Positions 22,170-33,296 of a stretch of 64,000 nucleotides of DNA are shown here, piece by piece (position 1 is the stretch's first letter; each line of letters starts with the position of its first letter). The notes below the pieces were generated by a model that was given only the letters and a program-made list of their open reading frames with translations, made no database searches and was not told the origin of the DNA. The position numbers were made by a program, and so were the translations under genes. The stretch comes from Thalassia testudinum (taxonomy: Eukaryota > Streptophyta > Magnoliopsida > Alismatales > Hydrocharitaceae): NCBI GenBank assembly GCA_037157565.1, contig JAZHRO010000063.1, forward strand, positions 89,866,001-89,930,000, in the 5' to 3' direction.

Positions 22170-24017
22170 ATGGATCACCCTTACTCCTATCATTTAGATT
22201 ATCAAAACCAATACTTCCCATCTTTTAACCAAGATCCTATGCCCCGAGCATATCCCTCCTTAGAGGGGTATAATGACAATTCATGGGATCAATCCTATTC
22301 CTATCTTAGGAGTACTGGCCAGATAACTCCCACTTTTGAGCAAAACCTTGGAGCGGGATTTTCCACCTCTGAAATCCCCACTACTATGCAAACACCCAAC
22401 CCTCCAACCCTTCATAATATTTCTTATCAAGGTTGGACCGATAGCCCTAGGCAACCTAAGACTGAGATTGACTATTCCCCTTAATCTAACAATAGTATCT
22501 CCTCTTTTATGATAGAAATGCAAAAACAACAAAAAGAAATGATGGAGTCTATGGGAGAGATTTTGATAAATAGTCAGCGACTGAATGAGAAAATTAATCA
22601 GCTTAGCTACTCACCTACTATTTATTATGATCCCTACCTGTACACCCATGATCATCAAAATAATTATGAGTAAACAACAGATAATAGGGATCTCGTTTTG
22701 AGTACCTATCACTTAGACTCTCCCCATGAGACACAACCACTAGAAGAGAACAATCCTAGTGATTATTTACCCGAGCTATATTGGAGTCAAAAGAAAAAAG
22801 AAGATGGTACCACTTGAGGACCTTAACCCTGCTGACAGTATTTTTCTCACCCTTGATGACCTAGGTCAAGGTCGTACTAGTCATACCATTTCCCTGATTG
22901 ATCATGTGGTGGAGCCCCCTTCTACCCTTGTGAGCCTAATCCTGATCCTCCACGTAGGGAGCCAACATCTACCATACAACATTATGAGGATTTACATGTC
23001 GATGACTTTAAGGGAATGGAGGATGAATTGGATCAATTCTGGTCTCGGGGATACAAAGAGTCTATTTTAGAGGACTAGGATGACCCAATGGAGGAACCTG
23101 GACTTAGAGTTTGGAGTGAATCTTGGGGGGATTATGTGTTATTTGAGGACTTACCCCCTGAGGATATGAATGATCTGGTAAAATATAGATTCCTCCCTAC
23201 TTGTGATTTTGAAAATTATCCTCCTCAAAATTGGGAAGATACAGAGTCTAAGTTAGAGGAGGACCAACATAAGATTGAGGAGCCCAGGAGAGACTCTCAG
23301 GGACGATATGTATCAATTGAGGATTTATGCCCTGAGAAGAATAGAGAATTGAGTAATATAGGCTTTCTCCATTCATATAATGATCATCCTCCTAAAGATA
23401 TAAAAGATAATGAAGTAGTGATTGTGTTTAGTGACAAATCACATAAAGCCCCCGGAAAGGATGTAATTGACAAGAAAGAACTCGAGGATGGACTTATTTT
23501 TTATGATTCATATCATTTTGCTACTTCCCAGGAGACCCAACTGTCATCAAAGCATAGTGATCTTGAGTCTACTAATGATGATGAGATAATGAATTCTATG
23601 CTTAACTCATCTATTGTAGAGGAGAAGTTGGAGATTGATGAAACAAAGAAGTTATTTGAAGATGTGGATGAAAAAGAAGAATGCTTATTTGGAATGAAAT
23701 CTAAACAGACTAACTCCTCTTTGGACTTAATAATTACCACCCAATCACTCAAGCAAACTGTAGACTCCTTACCTAATCCTTGGCTCAGGTCTCTGCTCAT
23801 ATACATTCTTTTTGGGGAGAAGCCACTACATCTCCAAGTGGAATGGCGAGTGTGGATTGATGCTTGTACTTTTAGTCTCACCATTCAAGGGTTTGAAATA
23901 ATTATGCATACATTTTTTAAAACCCTTCCTACTTTGGAGGACCCTTGTTATCCCCCAGTTATTCTATTTCAGGAGGTCCCTTCTCATGTTCCTTTTGTTA
24001 TTCCTAGACCTCCCTAG
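22170..24017 (+). pseudogene. Element B acidic reading frame with internal repeat, unknown family
   Basis: I do not recognise this protein. One frame spans 22170-24017 (about 616 codons), with stops near 22482 and 22674, a shifted patch at about 22790-22930 and a stop near 23080. The N-terminus is Tyr/Pro/Gln-rich (MDHPYSYHLDYQNQYF). A short heptad-like segment lies at about 22510-22610 (QKQQKEMMESMGE). The 3' half, open for 309 codons, holds two related units: GDYVLFEDLPPEDMNDL and GRYVSIEDLCPEKNREL, about 67 residues apart. A Lys/Glu/Asp-rich part and a Pro-rich end (VPFVIPRPP) follow. No gag core, zinc knuckle, protease or RT motif is seen. Confidence 0.6.
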
Positions 24018-24292
24018 GTAGCCTACGAGGTTCTCTATTTCCATGTCTTCTGGCGAGTATTTGGAATCACTCTGCATCATCAGTTCGCCAACATCCAGGG
24101 CTACTTGTTCTTTAAGCCTGCACTTTTATGCATATTTTTAGGGCCTAGATCTTTTTGTTTGGAACCAAACTTACAAGTTCCCTACAAGTTTGGCTGCTGA
24201 CAGAAAATGCAGCACTTGTTGGGAGGCAACCTAATGTCCAGAATAACGCCTTCATCAAATAATTTCCTTCATTTCTCCCCCTGTTTTAATTT
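24018..24292 (+). other. Element B spacer after the frame
   Basis: Noncoding. It contains GGGAGGCAACC near 24220, also seen after the A frame (16735). It ends in a pyrimidine-rich run (CATTTCTCCCCCTG) directly before the internal motif. Confidence 0.55.
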
Positions 24293-24330
24293 TACAATGA
24301 GGACATTGTAGGATTTAGGCATGGGGGGTG
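24293..24330 (+). other. Internal polypurine-like motif of element B
   Basis: ACAATGAGGACATTGTAGG, then TTTAGGCATGGGGGGTG. Nearly identical to 16953-16990, although the preceding proteins do not resemble each other. Confidence 0.7.
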
Positions 24331-25854
24331 CATTTTGCATTTTTAGGCATTATTCATTCATTTAGGTTAGGTGCATTAGTCCAAAAAAAAATTTCTTTTA
24401 TTTTCTTGAGCTAATTTGGTTAGTCCCTAGCAAAATATCTTTATCAAGGAGGTGTCATTGAAGATTTTCATCCTAAATTGTTTCTTAAGTTTAGAATCCA
24501 GTACATTTACTTCACTTGCATGTAGACTGGGTAATGGATCTTTTAAGGAAACCAATACACATTTTTAGTTGTTGAATCCTTGGACAGTTAGTAGGGAGCC
24601 AGGAAAACTATCTTCTATTAGATCCACCTAATATTCATGAGGTGAAAGTAGAGTGACTATTGATGCGCTAAGTCTAGTACAAGGACTCTTAAGTTCTGGA
24701 TAATTAGATGATGATATCTCAGAGTTAGGCATAGTTTTTGCTCTCTGTTCTGGTGTGCAGACATTGTGTGCAATTTCTTGAGAGTCACGAAATAAGGCAA
24801 ATACGCGAAGATTGAGTTCTCATAAAATTATGACTATGGTGGATGGTTATGACCATCCTTCATAGAGTCCTCAGCTGAAGGAGGGCATTAGTGCCAAAGG
24901 TCAGAAATACGCTTGTCCTATTCATTCCTTCCTGGTGCCAAGAGTAGGCACTTCTACCAAATAAGCCACACAATATCCTCTTGATCATCATCATCCAATA
25001 ATACCTCATGAATAAAAGTTTACGTCGTGTTGTGTTTTATTGATAGTTAAAAAAAAGAAAAAAAAGAAAAAAAATATAGAACAAAAAAAAGAAAAAAAAA
25101 GAAAAGAGAAAAAAATAAATAAAATAGAAAAAGAAAGAAAAAAAAATGTTTGAGTTTATAGCTATGTCTTCGTGTCGATTTCATCATGTGTCAATATCAT
25201 TGAGGCAACAAAAACACCCATTGCGATCCACCAGATATGACTCATACCTACTTTTTAGTATTTTCAATCGCTTGAATACTAGTTGAGACTTCTAACTTAG
25301 TTGTAGGATTATTAGGATTTTAATTGAAGTGTGAATGCCATGTGAGGCCATCGAACATGGAGTACAGTTATAGAATTTGGTGAGATGTGTGATCTCAAAA
25401 AAAAAAAATAATAAAAATAAAGAAAAGAAAAGAAGAGTGAGTACAAAGGAATGCAAAGAGAGCACAGTTTTTAACCTCTCTTGTTTGACTCATTTGATAG
25501 TCTGGAGATTTAGAGTCTATAGTACTAGACTACATGTAGCACCAGATGAGTGTAAGCCACCAAATATGAATCCATTTGATTTAGTATCTTTTACCTAAGC
25601 CAAAAAACTGGGGTCAAATCACATATTATTTTCTGCTTTATCCCTGAGGGAAGTAGTTGCCTATCCTAATAGAATCTTTACCAAGGGTTAAGTATGAACT
25701 TTAAATGAAAATTGACTTTTTCACTTGGATCTGTTACCTAGGCTACTATCATTTCACATTTGTCTTGAGCTTTAAATTTTTGGAATAAGAAAAGAAGAAA
25801 TCTTTTCACTCTCATGATAGCATGCATCATACACCTTGTATGTATTTTTTTCAC
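24331..25854 (+). other. Element B noncoding tail
   Basis: It holds long A/G-only runs at 25047-25145 and 25395-25440. TAGTCCCTAGC at about 24432 is the exact inverted copy of GCTAGGGACTA just before the PPT. A small hairpin, GGATGGT-TATG-ACCATCC, is near 24842. No gene. Confidence 0.6.
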
Positions 25855-25893
25855 TTTTGCTAGGGACTAGGGAAACTTAGGCATGAGGGTATT
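25855..25893 (+). other. Hairpin remnant and polypurine tract of element B
   Basis: TTTTGCTAGGGACTAGGG, then CTTAGGCATGAGGGTATT and the LTR at 25894. The right arm of the hairpin is mutated (TAGGGAAA), and the G-run is broken by an A. Confidence 0.7.
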
Positions 25894-26044
25894 TGATGGG
25901 TTCACTTTAGTGAACTAATTATAGGCCTAAGTATACTTCGATTATATTTTCTTGGTACTTAATTCTCAATATCTTAGGTGACAATTGATATAGCCTGCGT
26001 GAACGACTAATTTATATTTATATGTTCAATTCATCTTTAATTAC
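25894..26044 (+). repeat. Element B 3' LTR, left fragment
   Basis: 151 bp matching 7867-8017, cut by element D after ATTAC. The B sequence equivalent to 8018-8938 (921 bp) is absent from this LTR; matching resumes at 39167. Confidence 0.85.
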
Positions 26045-26345
26045 TGATAAACACACATGAATTCATGATAAAACACTTATTTATGATAGTTCATAAGCCT
26101 AGCGTTGCATTCCATAGTATACATATTGCATAACATTCATCAAACCGCATTTAGTGTGATGTGTATAAATTGTACAGTAATTCATGCATTACTATGGCCA
26201 GGAGACAAGGTGTGACATTTCGAAGCTTCAAATGCAAAATCCAACCATACAGATGATTATGGAACGACGATTGCAGTCCGACAATGCAGAAATTACCTCT
26301 ATCAGAGCTTCGTGGCATCCTCTGCAAGCAACGAAAGATGGATGG

Positions 26346-26456
26346 TCCAGATGGTGCCACGTGGCACCATCTGGAGAGCCCAAGGCTTCACGAAATCCCT
26401 CCAAGGGCTTCTCAATGAGCAATCTCAGCTGTTGGATGAAAATCCAACGGCTGAGA
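26346..26456 (+). promoter_or_regulatory. Two palindromes in the U3 of element D
   Basis: 26346-26375 is a perfect 30-bp palindrome (left half TCCAGATGGTGCCAC) around CACGTG. Compared with C, two base pairs of the arms have changed on both sides, keeping the symmetry. 26423-26456 has arms TCTCAGCTGTTGGAT and ATCCAACGGCTGAGA with one mismatch and a GAAA loop. Confidence 0.7.
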
Positions 26457-26861
26457 GACCCCCTCCACCGCACACCCACGACTCATCTTTGCGACATAAA
26501 CGTAGGCTTGGTGCATTAGTTGAAGCATCGGCATCCAAAGGGAGGGGCGTGGGTTTGAGACGCGTAGAACCCCCCCTCCCCAACTTGTCAATTTGGCACT
26601 AGTGCGCATGCCAGTGCATGCCAACGCGTACGCCAGCGCGCACCGACACGTATGCCAATGCGCACGCCAGTGTGCATTAGTAGTGCGCACTTGTGCGCAC
26701 GCCAGCGCGCACCAGTAGGGCATGAGCGTGATGGAGGGCCAACGGAGCGTGCACGTGAGCGGGCATAAGTTGGCTATAGCGGCACTTAAGCTGGACCTAC
26801 AGTGATGTCTTGGAGGTCGCTAATTACCTTGTGACCATTTTTAGCCCCCTCCCATCCACTA

Positions 26862-26868
26862 TATAAAG
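26862..26868 (+). promoter_or_regulatory. TATA box of element D
   Basis: CCACTATATAAAGACC, aligned with CCACTATAAAAGGACC in LTR C. Confidence 0.7.
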
Positions 26869-27578
26869 ACCTACACGCTTCCGTTGCCTAGGCATCTCTT
26901 CCTATGCTATTCCCACCTAGTCCAAAGCTCTAGAAGCCCATCAAAGCTCCCCTAGAGCTCATTCCCAAGCTCCAAAGGGCTCTTATTAGTGTAGTGCTCC
27001 TATACCCCACCAAATATTCCTCCTCCATCTCACGACCTTCACAAGAAGCCTTGGAGCCGTCTTCTCACCTCCATTTCGGTAGAAGATCACCTCCACCTCC
27101 TCATCTTCATTTTGTACCTTGGCGAAGCATTCCTCTACCCAGTGTCCTCTTGCATCTTATCCCCGTTGTCTAGCCTCTCACCTCCTCCGTCCAAGTTGTC
27201 GCCAAGTGACGTCGTCTCGCCAAACAACTGATTCGGGAGATTTCTTCTCACCCCTATCTCTTTTATATTTTTTTAGCACATTGTAATAAACATTTGAATG
27301 ACATTGTGATATATCAGATTTGTTCATTCCACTTGGTGAAGTTATCTTGCTTGTCTCTTTATTACAAAAACAACAAAAAAAAAATAAAACCCTAAAACAT
27401 TAAAAAGAAACAACACGAAGCACGGATTTCAATGAAAGTAAATGTTGCCTTCCTATGTTTGACCTAGGACTCCCTTGGAGTTTTGATAAAAAATTGTATT
27501 TGAGAACATGTTTTGCGACTATAGCGATGGGTTTCTCCTAACCCCAACTTTTCCCTTGCGAAAATCTGTTCATCATTT

Positions 27579-27596
27579 TGGCATCGTTGTTGGGGA
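27579..27596 (+). other. Primer binding site of element D
   Basis: TGGCATCGTTGTTGGGGA, three bases after the LTR. It is an Asp-type site with C-to-T-like changes relative to the A site. The acceptor-like TTACAG|GTACC follows at 27678-27688, with TTACTAACC at about 27645 as a good branch-point match. Confidence 0.8.
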
Positions 27597-28824
27597 GGCA
27601 ACGAAATTTGCTTTCTTATTTTCTGTGTTTCTTTGCATTTACTTATTACTAACCCTGCTTGCCTCTGATTTATTGTCTTACAGGTACCCTAGCAAGGAGA
27701 TCCAAGTACGGTAGATCAGAGTAAAGTAAGGGTAGAGTAATTTGTAAGTGTCCCCACATTCACCTCCACTAGTTCCACTTTTGCCACATCAATAACCAAG
27801 ACCTAATCTACATAGGTGTTTGCATAAACCCTAGGATAGAATTTGTTTGTCTTGTTTGCCACCTACACTCATCTCACCCCCGCATATATATATATATATA
27901 TAATTATCTTCTAATTATGGGACGAATCAACATACACACTACGAACACCCACATTTGAGGCATATAACCTATCTTGATTTTATCTACTCAACTGTGATTC
28001 CAACCCATGGAACCGATACATGAAAATCAATACATAAAGGAGTAGAAATCAGACTAGGTTAATCACCTTTTGTGTGCCTTAATCAAGTGGTGCAACAGGC
28101 TGATTAATTGAGTTGCTTGGGCCGCACCACTCAAGATAAAAGTGATTCATCCATAGCCTTCCACTTAGGGTTGATTTTTAGGGTTGAACTAGGTGCTCCA
28201 AATTTTTTTTTTGGTTTCTAAATGAATACATCATCACCAGTGCTTTTAAAACCTAGAGTGTTCTATTGAACCCTGATTGAATAAACCTAAAAAAATTAAA
28301 CCCTTAAAGCTACTAAATAAGGTTAAACCCTAAAAGACACATCATCAAATAGCCTTGTTTGCAAACCCTGGTTGTGCATGCACACACATTTGAATTGATC
28401 ATTAAAGGCATAACCCTTCTAAAGGGCCCATCACATTCCAAAAGCACAAATATCCCAAGCCTAACTAAAATAGATTAGACGTTGGCCTTAAGGATTGATT
28501 CGCTCTTCGAGGCCCAGATTGAGATTGTTCTTGATTAACCTACTTATGCTAGTCCATCTGATGTCTAGCTAGGGCAGTAGTGTCAAATGATCGCGGTTGG
28601 GGGGTATCAAAGGAACCTGAGGCGTAAGTCGAAGGAAGAACCTTCTCCCCAGCCCCTCCTTCTAACTGGTTGGATTGACCAAATAAAAGCAGAGTAAATT
28701 GTTTATAATCTTAAAATTGATTCTGAGAGTTTATAGGTCTTTAGGCTACCCAACCTAAGGACAAGCTTGCATTTTTTGTGCTGCAGGGTTCCTTTTTCCC
28801 ATCCTTCCAACTTCCTTCTAGTGT
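27597..28824 (+). other. Element D leader
   Basis: Noncoding, 1.2 kb. It includes a (TA) run at about 27886-27902. The first part is homologous to 60151-60418 of element G. Confidence 0.6.
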
Positions 28825-29522
28825 ATGCTTGGAAGGAGGTCATTGAACCCTCACTTGGAAGGACCTATAGACCATTCTCAGAGGCGGAGGTTGAGTTATA
28901 GCCAAGCAGATCCCATGGCTGATCAACAACCACCTCCCCCACCTTGGAACCGGTAGGAGCTGATTCAGAGGTAGTTGGACCAATTGCAGTAGATGCAGCA
29001 ATGGTTCCAACGAATGAATGCACAGGGCGCTCGACCCTTAAAGGATTTTTATGATCCTTCGAATTATGAGGGTCGTCCTGGTGTTGTGATCCCCGCTGGT
29101 GATGTTGAGATCAAGCCCTAGGTTTTGAGTTTAATTAAACACTTTTACGGGCTTGGCTCAGAGGACCTGTTCCAACATTCAGATGACCTGATCACTCTGG
29201 TTTAGACCACCAAATCATGAAATGTGGATGAAGAACAGATGCTCATGAGGCTTGTCCCCCATTCACTCAAGGATACAACCACACATTGGTATCGTACTAT
29301 TGGAAGATTGATTGCTACCTAGACAACTTTGAAATCGGCCTTCCTGAAGAAATTCTTCCCAATTGGATGAACCAATGACAAGCAATTACCACTTTTTCCT
29401 AGTGGCTGAGGGAACCGTTTCATGGGACTTGGGAAAGATTCTAGGATCTGTTGCGAAAGTATCCACACCACGAGGTGCCTAAATGGCAATTTGTGCAGAT
29501 TTTTTATCACATGATGAATGAT
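28825..29522 (+). pseudogene. Element D gag, N-terminal part, broken
   Basis: It starts ATG 28825 (MLGRRSLNPH), parallel to the gag start of E (MFGRRSQNPK). A Gln/Pro-rich linker and a degraded Athila gag core follow. Stops are frequent. The frame is cut by the Copia element F at about 29522 and resumes at 35007; the two halves line up with the uninterrupted gag of E without loss. Confidence 0.75.
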
Positions 29523-31225
29523 TGGTTATTGCTAGAGCACCATGATAATTTATTTTGATGATAAAAGAACACATGTTATTTAACATTTGCATTTGAAGTC
29601 TTAGATTTCAAGATATTTGCAAATGGAGACGTGTTTAGATGGAGTTCGAGCTCTCATCCATGTCAGATTGGAAGAGCATGACAGAGGAGAAGGATCTTCA
29701 TGAGGAGTGAAAGCTTGAAGAAGGAAGGAGATGAAGAATAGGATAGATTTCCTTTCTTATTTCTTTGTACTTTGTATTTTTGTACTTTGTTCTTTTCTCT
29801 TTATTTCTTTCTTAGATCTTATGTTAAAGAGCCTCAAAGAACCCTTAAAGTAGTCCAAGGAACACTTGCACAACCCTAGGATACTTAGGTTTTCTGTAGA
29901 AAATCTAGAAAACCAAAATGAGGTTCTGACAGCCTAATCAGACGTCTAATCTAGAAATCAGACGTCTGATAATGACTTTTAAGACGTCTGACTGTTGATT
30001 CAGATGCCTAATGACTTAGGCTGGACTTAGTAGGTTGTGTCTGATGAAATCAGACGACCAGACCTTAGTCCAGACGTCTTAGAAGATGTCTGATGGTTGT
30101 GCCAGACGTCCAATTAGTGGAACATTGTCTAACATAGTAAACGTTGAGAATATAACTGTTAGGCTTATATCAAACAGTCGTAGAGGACCCCAAATGTCTG
30201 ATATGTGACTGTTGAGCCTCGGCTGACCCAAATCACCTTTGTCAGATTTTCTAGCTGTTAACCTATCTTGGGAATCCATTCCTACTGTACAATAGGTTTC
30301 CAGATGTCCAGACCTAGTGACAGACGTCCTATACGTCGTCTGATGGCCTTACACTAGAACCCTGTTTAGGTTTGAACCAAGTCATGAAGGAAACCCGCCT
30401 AGAATTAGATGTCTAACTTTGTTCCCGAATGTCTTCCAGACATCTGATACCTGGAACAGACATCTGATGACCTTGTTAGAATCATAATTGATTTTGATTA
30501 TGACCTGTTTTGCCTTGGGTTCAACCCCAATGGCTATGGAAGCCTTCCAAGGCCTTCCAAAGCCTTCCTAGGCCCTCTATAAATAGAGGAGTACCCTTGC
30601 CTTGCAAACAAACACCTTGAATATCATTTCCACATCAATTTGTGTCTTTTGATCTTGAGAAGAATGCTTTAGCTCTCCAAGCCTAGTTCTACATCCAGAG
30701 AGCTTCATCTGAGTTGTGCACTCGCTCTCCCACCGTAGTTTACAAGATCGTCGTTGTGCCAAAGCGTGGTTCATGCATCTGCATCTTTCGTCAACGCACT
30801 TCCAACAAAGGGAAGTATTTTTACCTATAATAACTAGGTTAGTCCTTGTTGGCTCTATAGGTTGTTTTGTAATTTTTCTTTGTAATTGTGTTGGGTATTC
30901 GCATTGCGAATTCCCATCTCCTTCCTGAGACAAAATCCTCCTTGTGAAGAGGAGGGGTTGAGGAACGCTACCCTTGTACTCATAGCGTGGTTGCAATTGA
31001 GGTTGTACTACCCTCATTAAAATAGTACGTTAGTGGATTTGATCGACTTTGTTGATCAGGAAATCCTAACTCGAGAGGGTTAGGTGGTGGTTTTCATCTG
31101 GTTTGGGTTTCCACCTAAAAATTCTTGTGCCTATTGTGTGCTTGTGCTTTTTGTGAGATTGTTTACATAATTCCGCATTTTGCATTACGTCATGCATATC
31201 TCACCCCCTCCCGTAGGGATTTACA
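29523..31225 (+). repeat. Element F 5' LTR
   Basis: U3 contains repeated CAGACGTCTGAT-type words (29940-30480). TATA is at 30578-30585 inside CCTCTATAAATAGAGG, itself a near-palindrome. The end reads CCCCTCCCGTAGGGATTTACA. The first bases (TGGTTATTGCTAG) are altered relative to the 3' LTR (TGTTGGTGCTAG). Confidence 0.85.
30578..30585 (+). promoter_or_regulatory. TATA box of element F
   Basis: TATAAATA in CCCTCTATAAATAGAGGAG. Same box at 34359-34366 in the 3' LTR. Confidence 0.8.
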
Positions 31226-31227
31226 AT

Positions 31228-31239
31228 TGGTATCAGAGC
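31228..31239 (+). other. Primer binding site of element F (initiator tRNA-Met)
   Basis: TGGTATCAGAGC, two bases after the LTR end, the standard Copia primer site in plants. Confidence 0.92.
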
Positions 31240-31278
31240 AGGTTCTTGCGTATTTGGCATAACAACTGACAAGAGATC

Positions 31279-32755
31279 TATGGAAGGGAGAAGTTTCGCA
31301 ATCAGGATCTCCGAGGGGTAGTCCACAACCCGTTCGCCTTTCTTCGATGGGAGCAACTGCCCCTACTAGAAGCTGTGGATGAAGACTTGGCTACAAGCCA
31401 ACGACTTCACCATCTGGGCTAGATGCGAAATGCCATTCGACATCCCGGAGAGACCTGCCGTAGGATACTCGTAGCAGTAGATCCAAGAACTCTCGCTCAA
31501 TGTGAAGATGATGAATGAGTTGTATTGCGTGCTTAGTCGGAGGAGTTTAACTGAAGCTCTCAATGCACCACTGCATATGAGATTTGGCATATACTTGAGG
31601 TAACTCACGAAGGTACCTCCAAGGTTAAGTCTTCTGAACTCAACTTACTTTCTCAAGAATTTGAATCTTTTTCTATGAAGACTAATGAATCTTTAAGTGA
31701 GATGAACACTAGGTTCACTCTCATAGTAAATAATCTTAAGGCATTAGGAAAGACCTTCATTAAGGGGGAGCTTCAAGGGAAGCTTCTTCGTTCCCTTGGA
31801 CCGGAGTAGGAACAGAAGGTCACCACCATCGAGGAGGCAAATGAGGTGGAGGAGCTCAACATGGAGGATCTCTTAGGAAATCTAATGGCCTATGAGACAA
31901 AGTTGAAGTAGAAGAAGAAGGATACACCAGAGCCAAAATTGAAGATGACCCTCTCATTCAGAACCGCGACAGATAGCATGGTAAGTTCTGATGATGAAGA
32001 TTTTAAATTTTTACTTAAAAAGTTTTCTAAGTTTTGTAGGGATTCCAAGAGAGAAAAGAAAGAAAAGAAGGAGCAAAGTAGCCCTAGACATTGCTATCAT
32101 TGCAATGAAATGAGTCATCTACGACTAGAATGCCCTCTTCTCAAGAAGGAGAAGGAGAAGGAGAAGAAATACAAGAAGAAGGCGTTCCAAGCAACTTGGG
32201 ATGAATCGAGCTCGGAGGAAGAAGAGGAGAATCCTGAGGAAGAAATTGCCTGCACGGGTTTCATGGCGACAGTGGGCGACAGCGAAAGTGACTCCGACAA
32301 TGAGGTAAAATTGGATTTACAAGATGCATTTATGAATTATTCGAAATCAGTAAGTCACTTAAGGTAGAAAATAAAAACATTAAAAAGAATCTTAGTTTTC
32401 TTAAAAATGAAAATGAAAGGTTAGAAATAAAACTCAATGATCTAGAGGCTAGTCCTAAGGATAATAGTTTGTTATTAGAAAATAAAGACTTAATCAATGA
32501 AAATAATAAATTGATTGAGGAAAACACAAGTTTAAAAATCAAAATTTCTACCTTAAAAACCAAGATGCATGCTATTGAATATGAACTTGCATGTCTTAGG
32601 GAGAAATCAAATAATTTGATTAATAATGTAGAAACTTTATCTAGCCCTAAGGTTGAGAAAGGATCTCCATCAAGATGACCCACTAACAAATCCAGATTCA
32701 AGCTCACTTGGATACCGAAGAAAGATTTGGAGTCTTGTTTTGTAGGTTATAAAGA
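31279..32755 (+). pseudogene. Element F Copia gag (UBN2 type), broken
   Basis: From ATG 31279 (MEGRSFAIRIS) the frame shows the typical FFDGSN block at about 31340, then a UBN2 core running to about 31890 (e.g. NNLKALGKTF), with several stops and at least one shift near 31570. The frame 31939-32367 holds the zinc knuckle CYHCNEMSHLRLEC (about 32092-32133), flanked by a Lys/Glu-rich region and an acidic run (SSSEEEEENPEEE). 32469-32678 continues as an Asn/Lys/Glu-rich, coiled-coil-like segment. No protease DSG motif follows. Gag forms the virus-like particle; this copy is inactive. Confidence 0.8.
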
Positions 32756-33077
32756 TTTCAACATCTAAGATTGGACCTACAAGATGGGGAATGGTCTACT
32801 CAAGCTAGGTGGACCAACATCAAGACCAAGGAGGAGGATGAGAAGATTGACGAGACAGTGAAAAAATAATAGAATCGCTGCACGTCTACCGCCTGATTGG
32901 AGATCGATGTCGATGCCCGGACCTCCAAGCTATGGATGGGAACCCTATCTGATTTGGCATCCACCTCCATTTAGGCCATTCTACTAGCCATGGTAGGTGA
33001 GGTAACCCTTAACGCTATCTTTTTATCATTAGCATATAGATAGGAGGAGTTAAAATAAATGAGCTCTTTGTCCATCC

Positions 33078-33295
33078 TTAAGGGGGAGCTTTTAAAAATG
33101 ACATAGCTATATTGCCTTTAGAAAGGGGGAGGTAATAACATAACTATCTTGTTTTATGAAAAGATGAAATTAGAAGAGCATGTTTTAAGGGGGAGTTTAG
33201 GAAAATTAAAAATTATAACACCTTTTTGATAATGTCAAAAAGGAGGAGAATTTTATATATTATTTATGGTTTTGTCATCATCAAAAAGGGGGAGA
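33078..33295 (+). other. Element F polypurine tract and upstream purine boxes
   Basis: TTAAGGGGGAG (33078), GAAAGGGGGAGG (33121), TTAAGGGGGAG (33185), a weaker AAAAAGGAGGAG (33237) and the real PPT AAAAAGGGGGAGAT before the LTR (33297). The minus-strand Copia LTR I has the same kind of repeated boxes (54785, 54831). Confidence 0.75.
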
Positions 33296-33296
33296 T

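Larger units (their letters stand above)
26045..27575 (+). repeat. Element D 5' LTR
   Basis: Starts TGATAAACACAC and ends GTTCATCA. Layout: G-box palindrome 26346-26375, second palindrome 26423-26456, tRNA-like remnant 26508-26560, a stretch of repeated GCGCA/CGCAC words 26600-26750, TATA 26862-26868 and a TGTTTGACC block at about 27455. The order is the same as in C and G. Confidence 0.85.
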
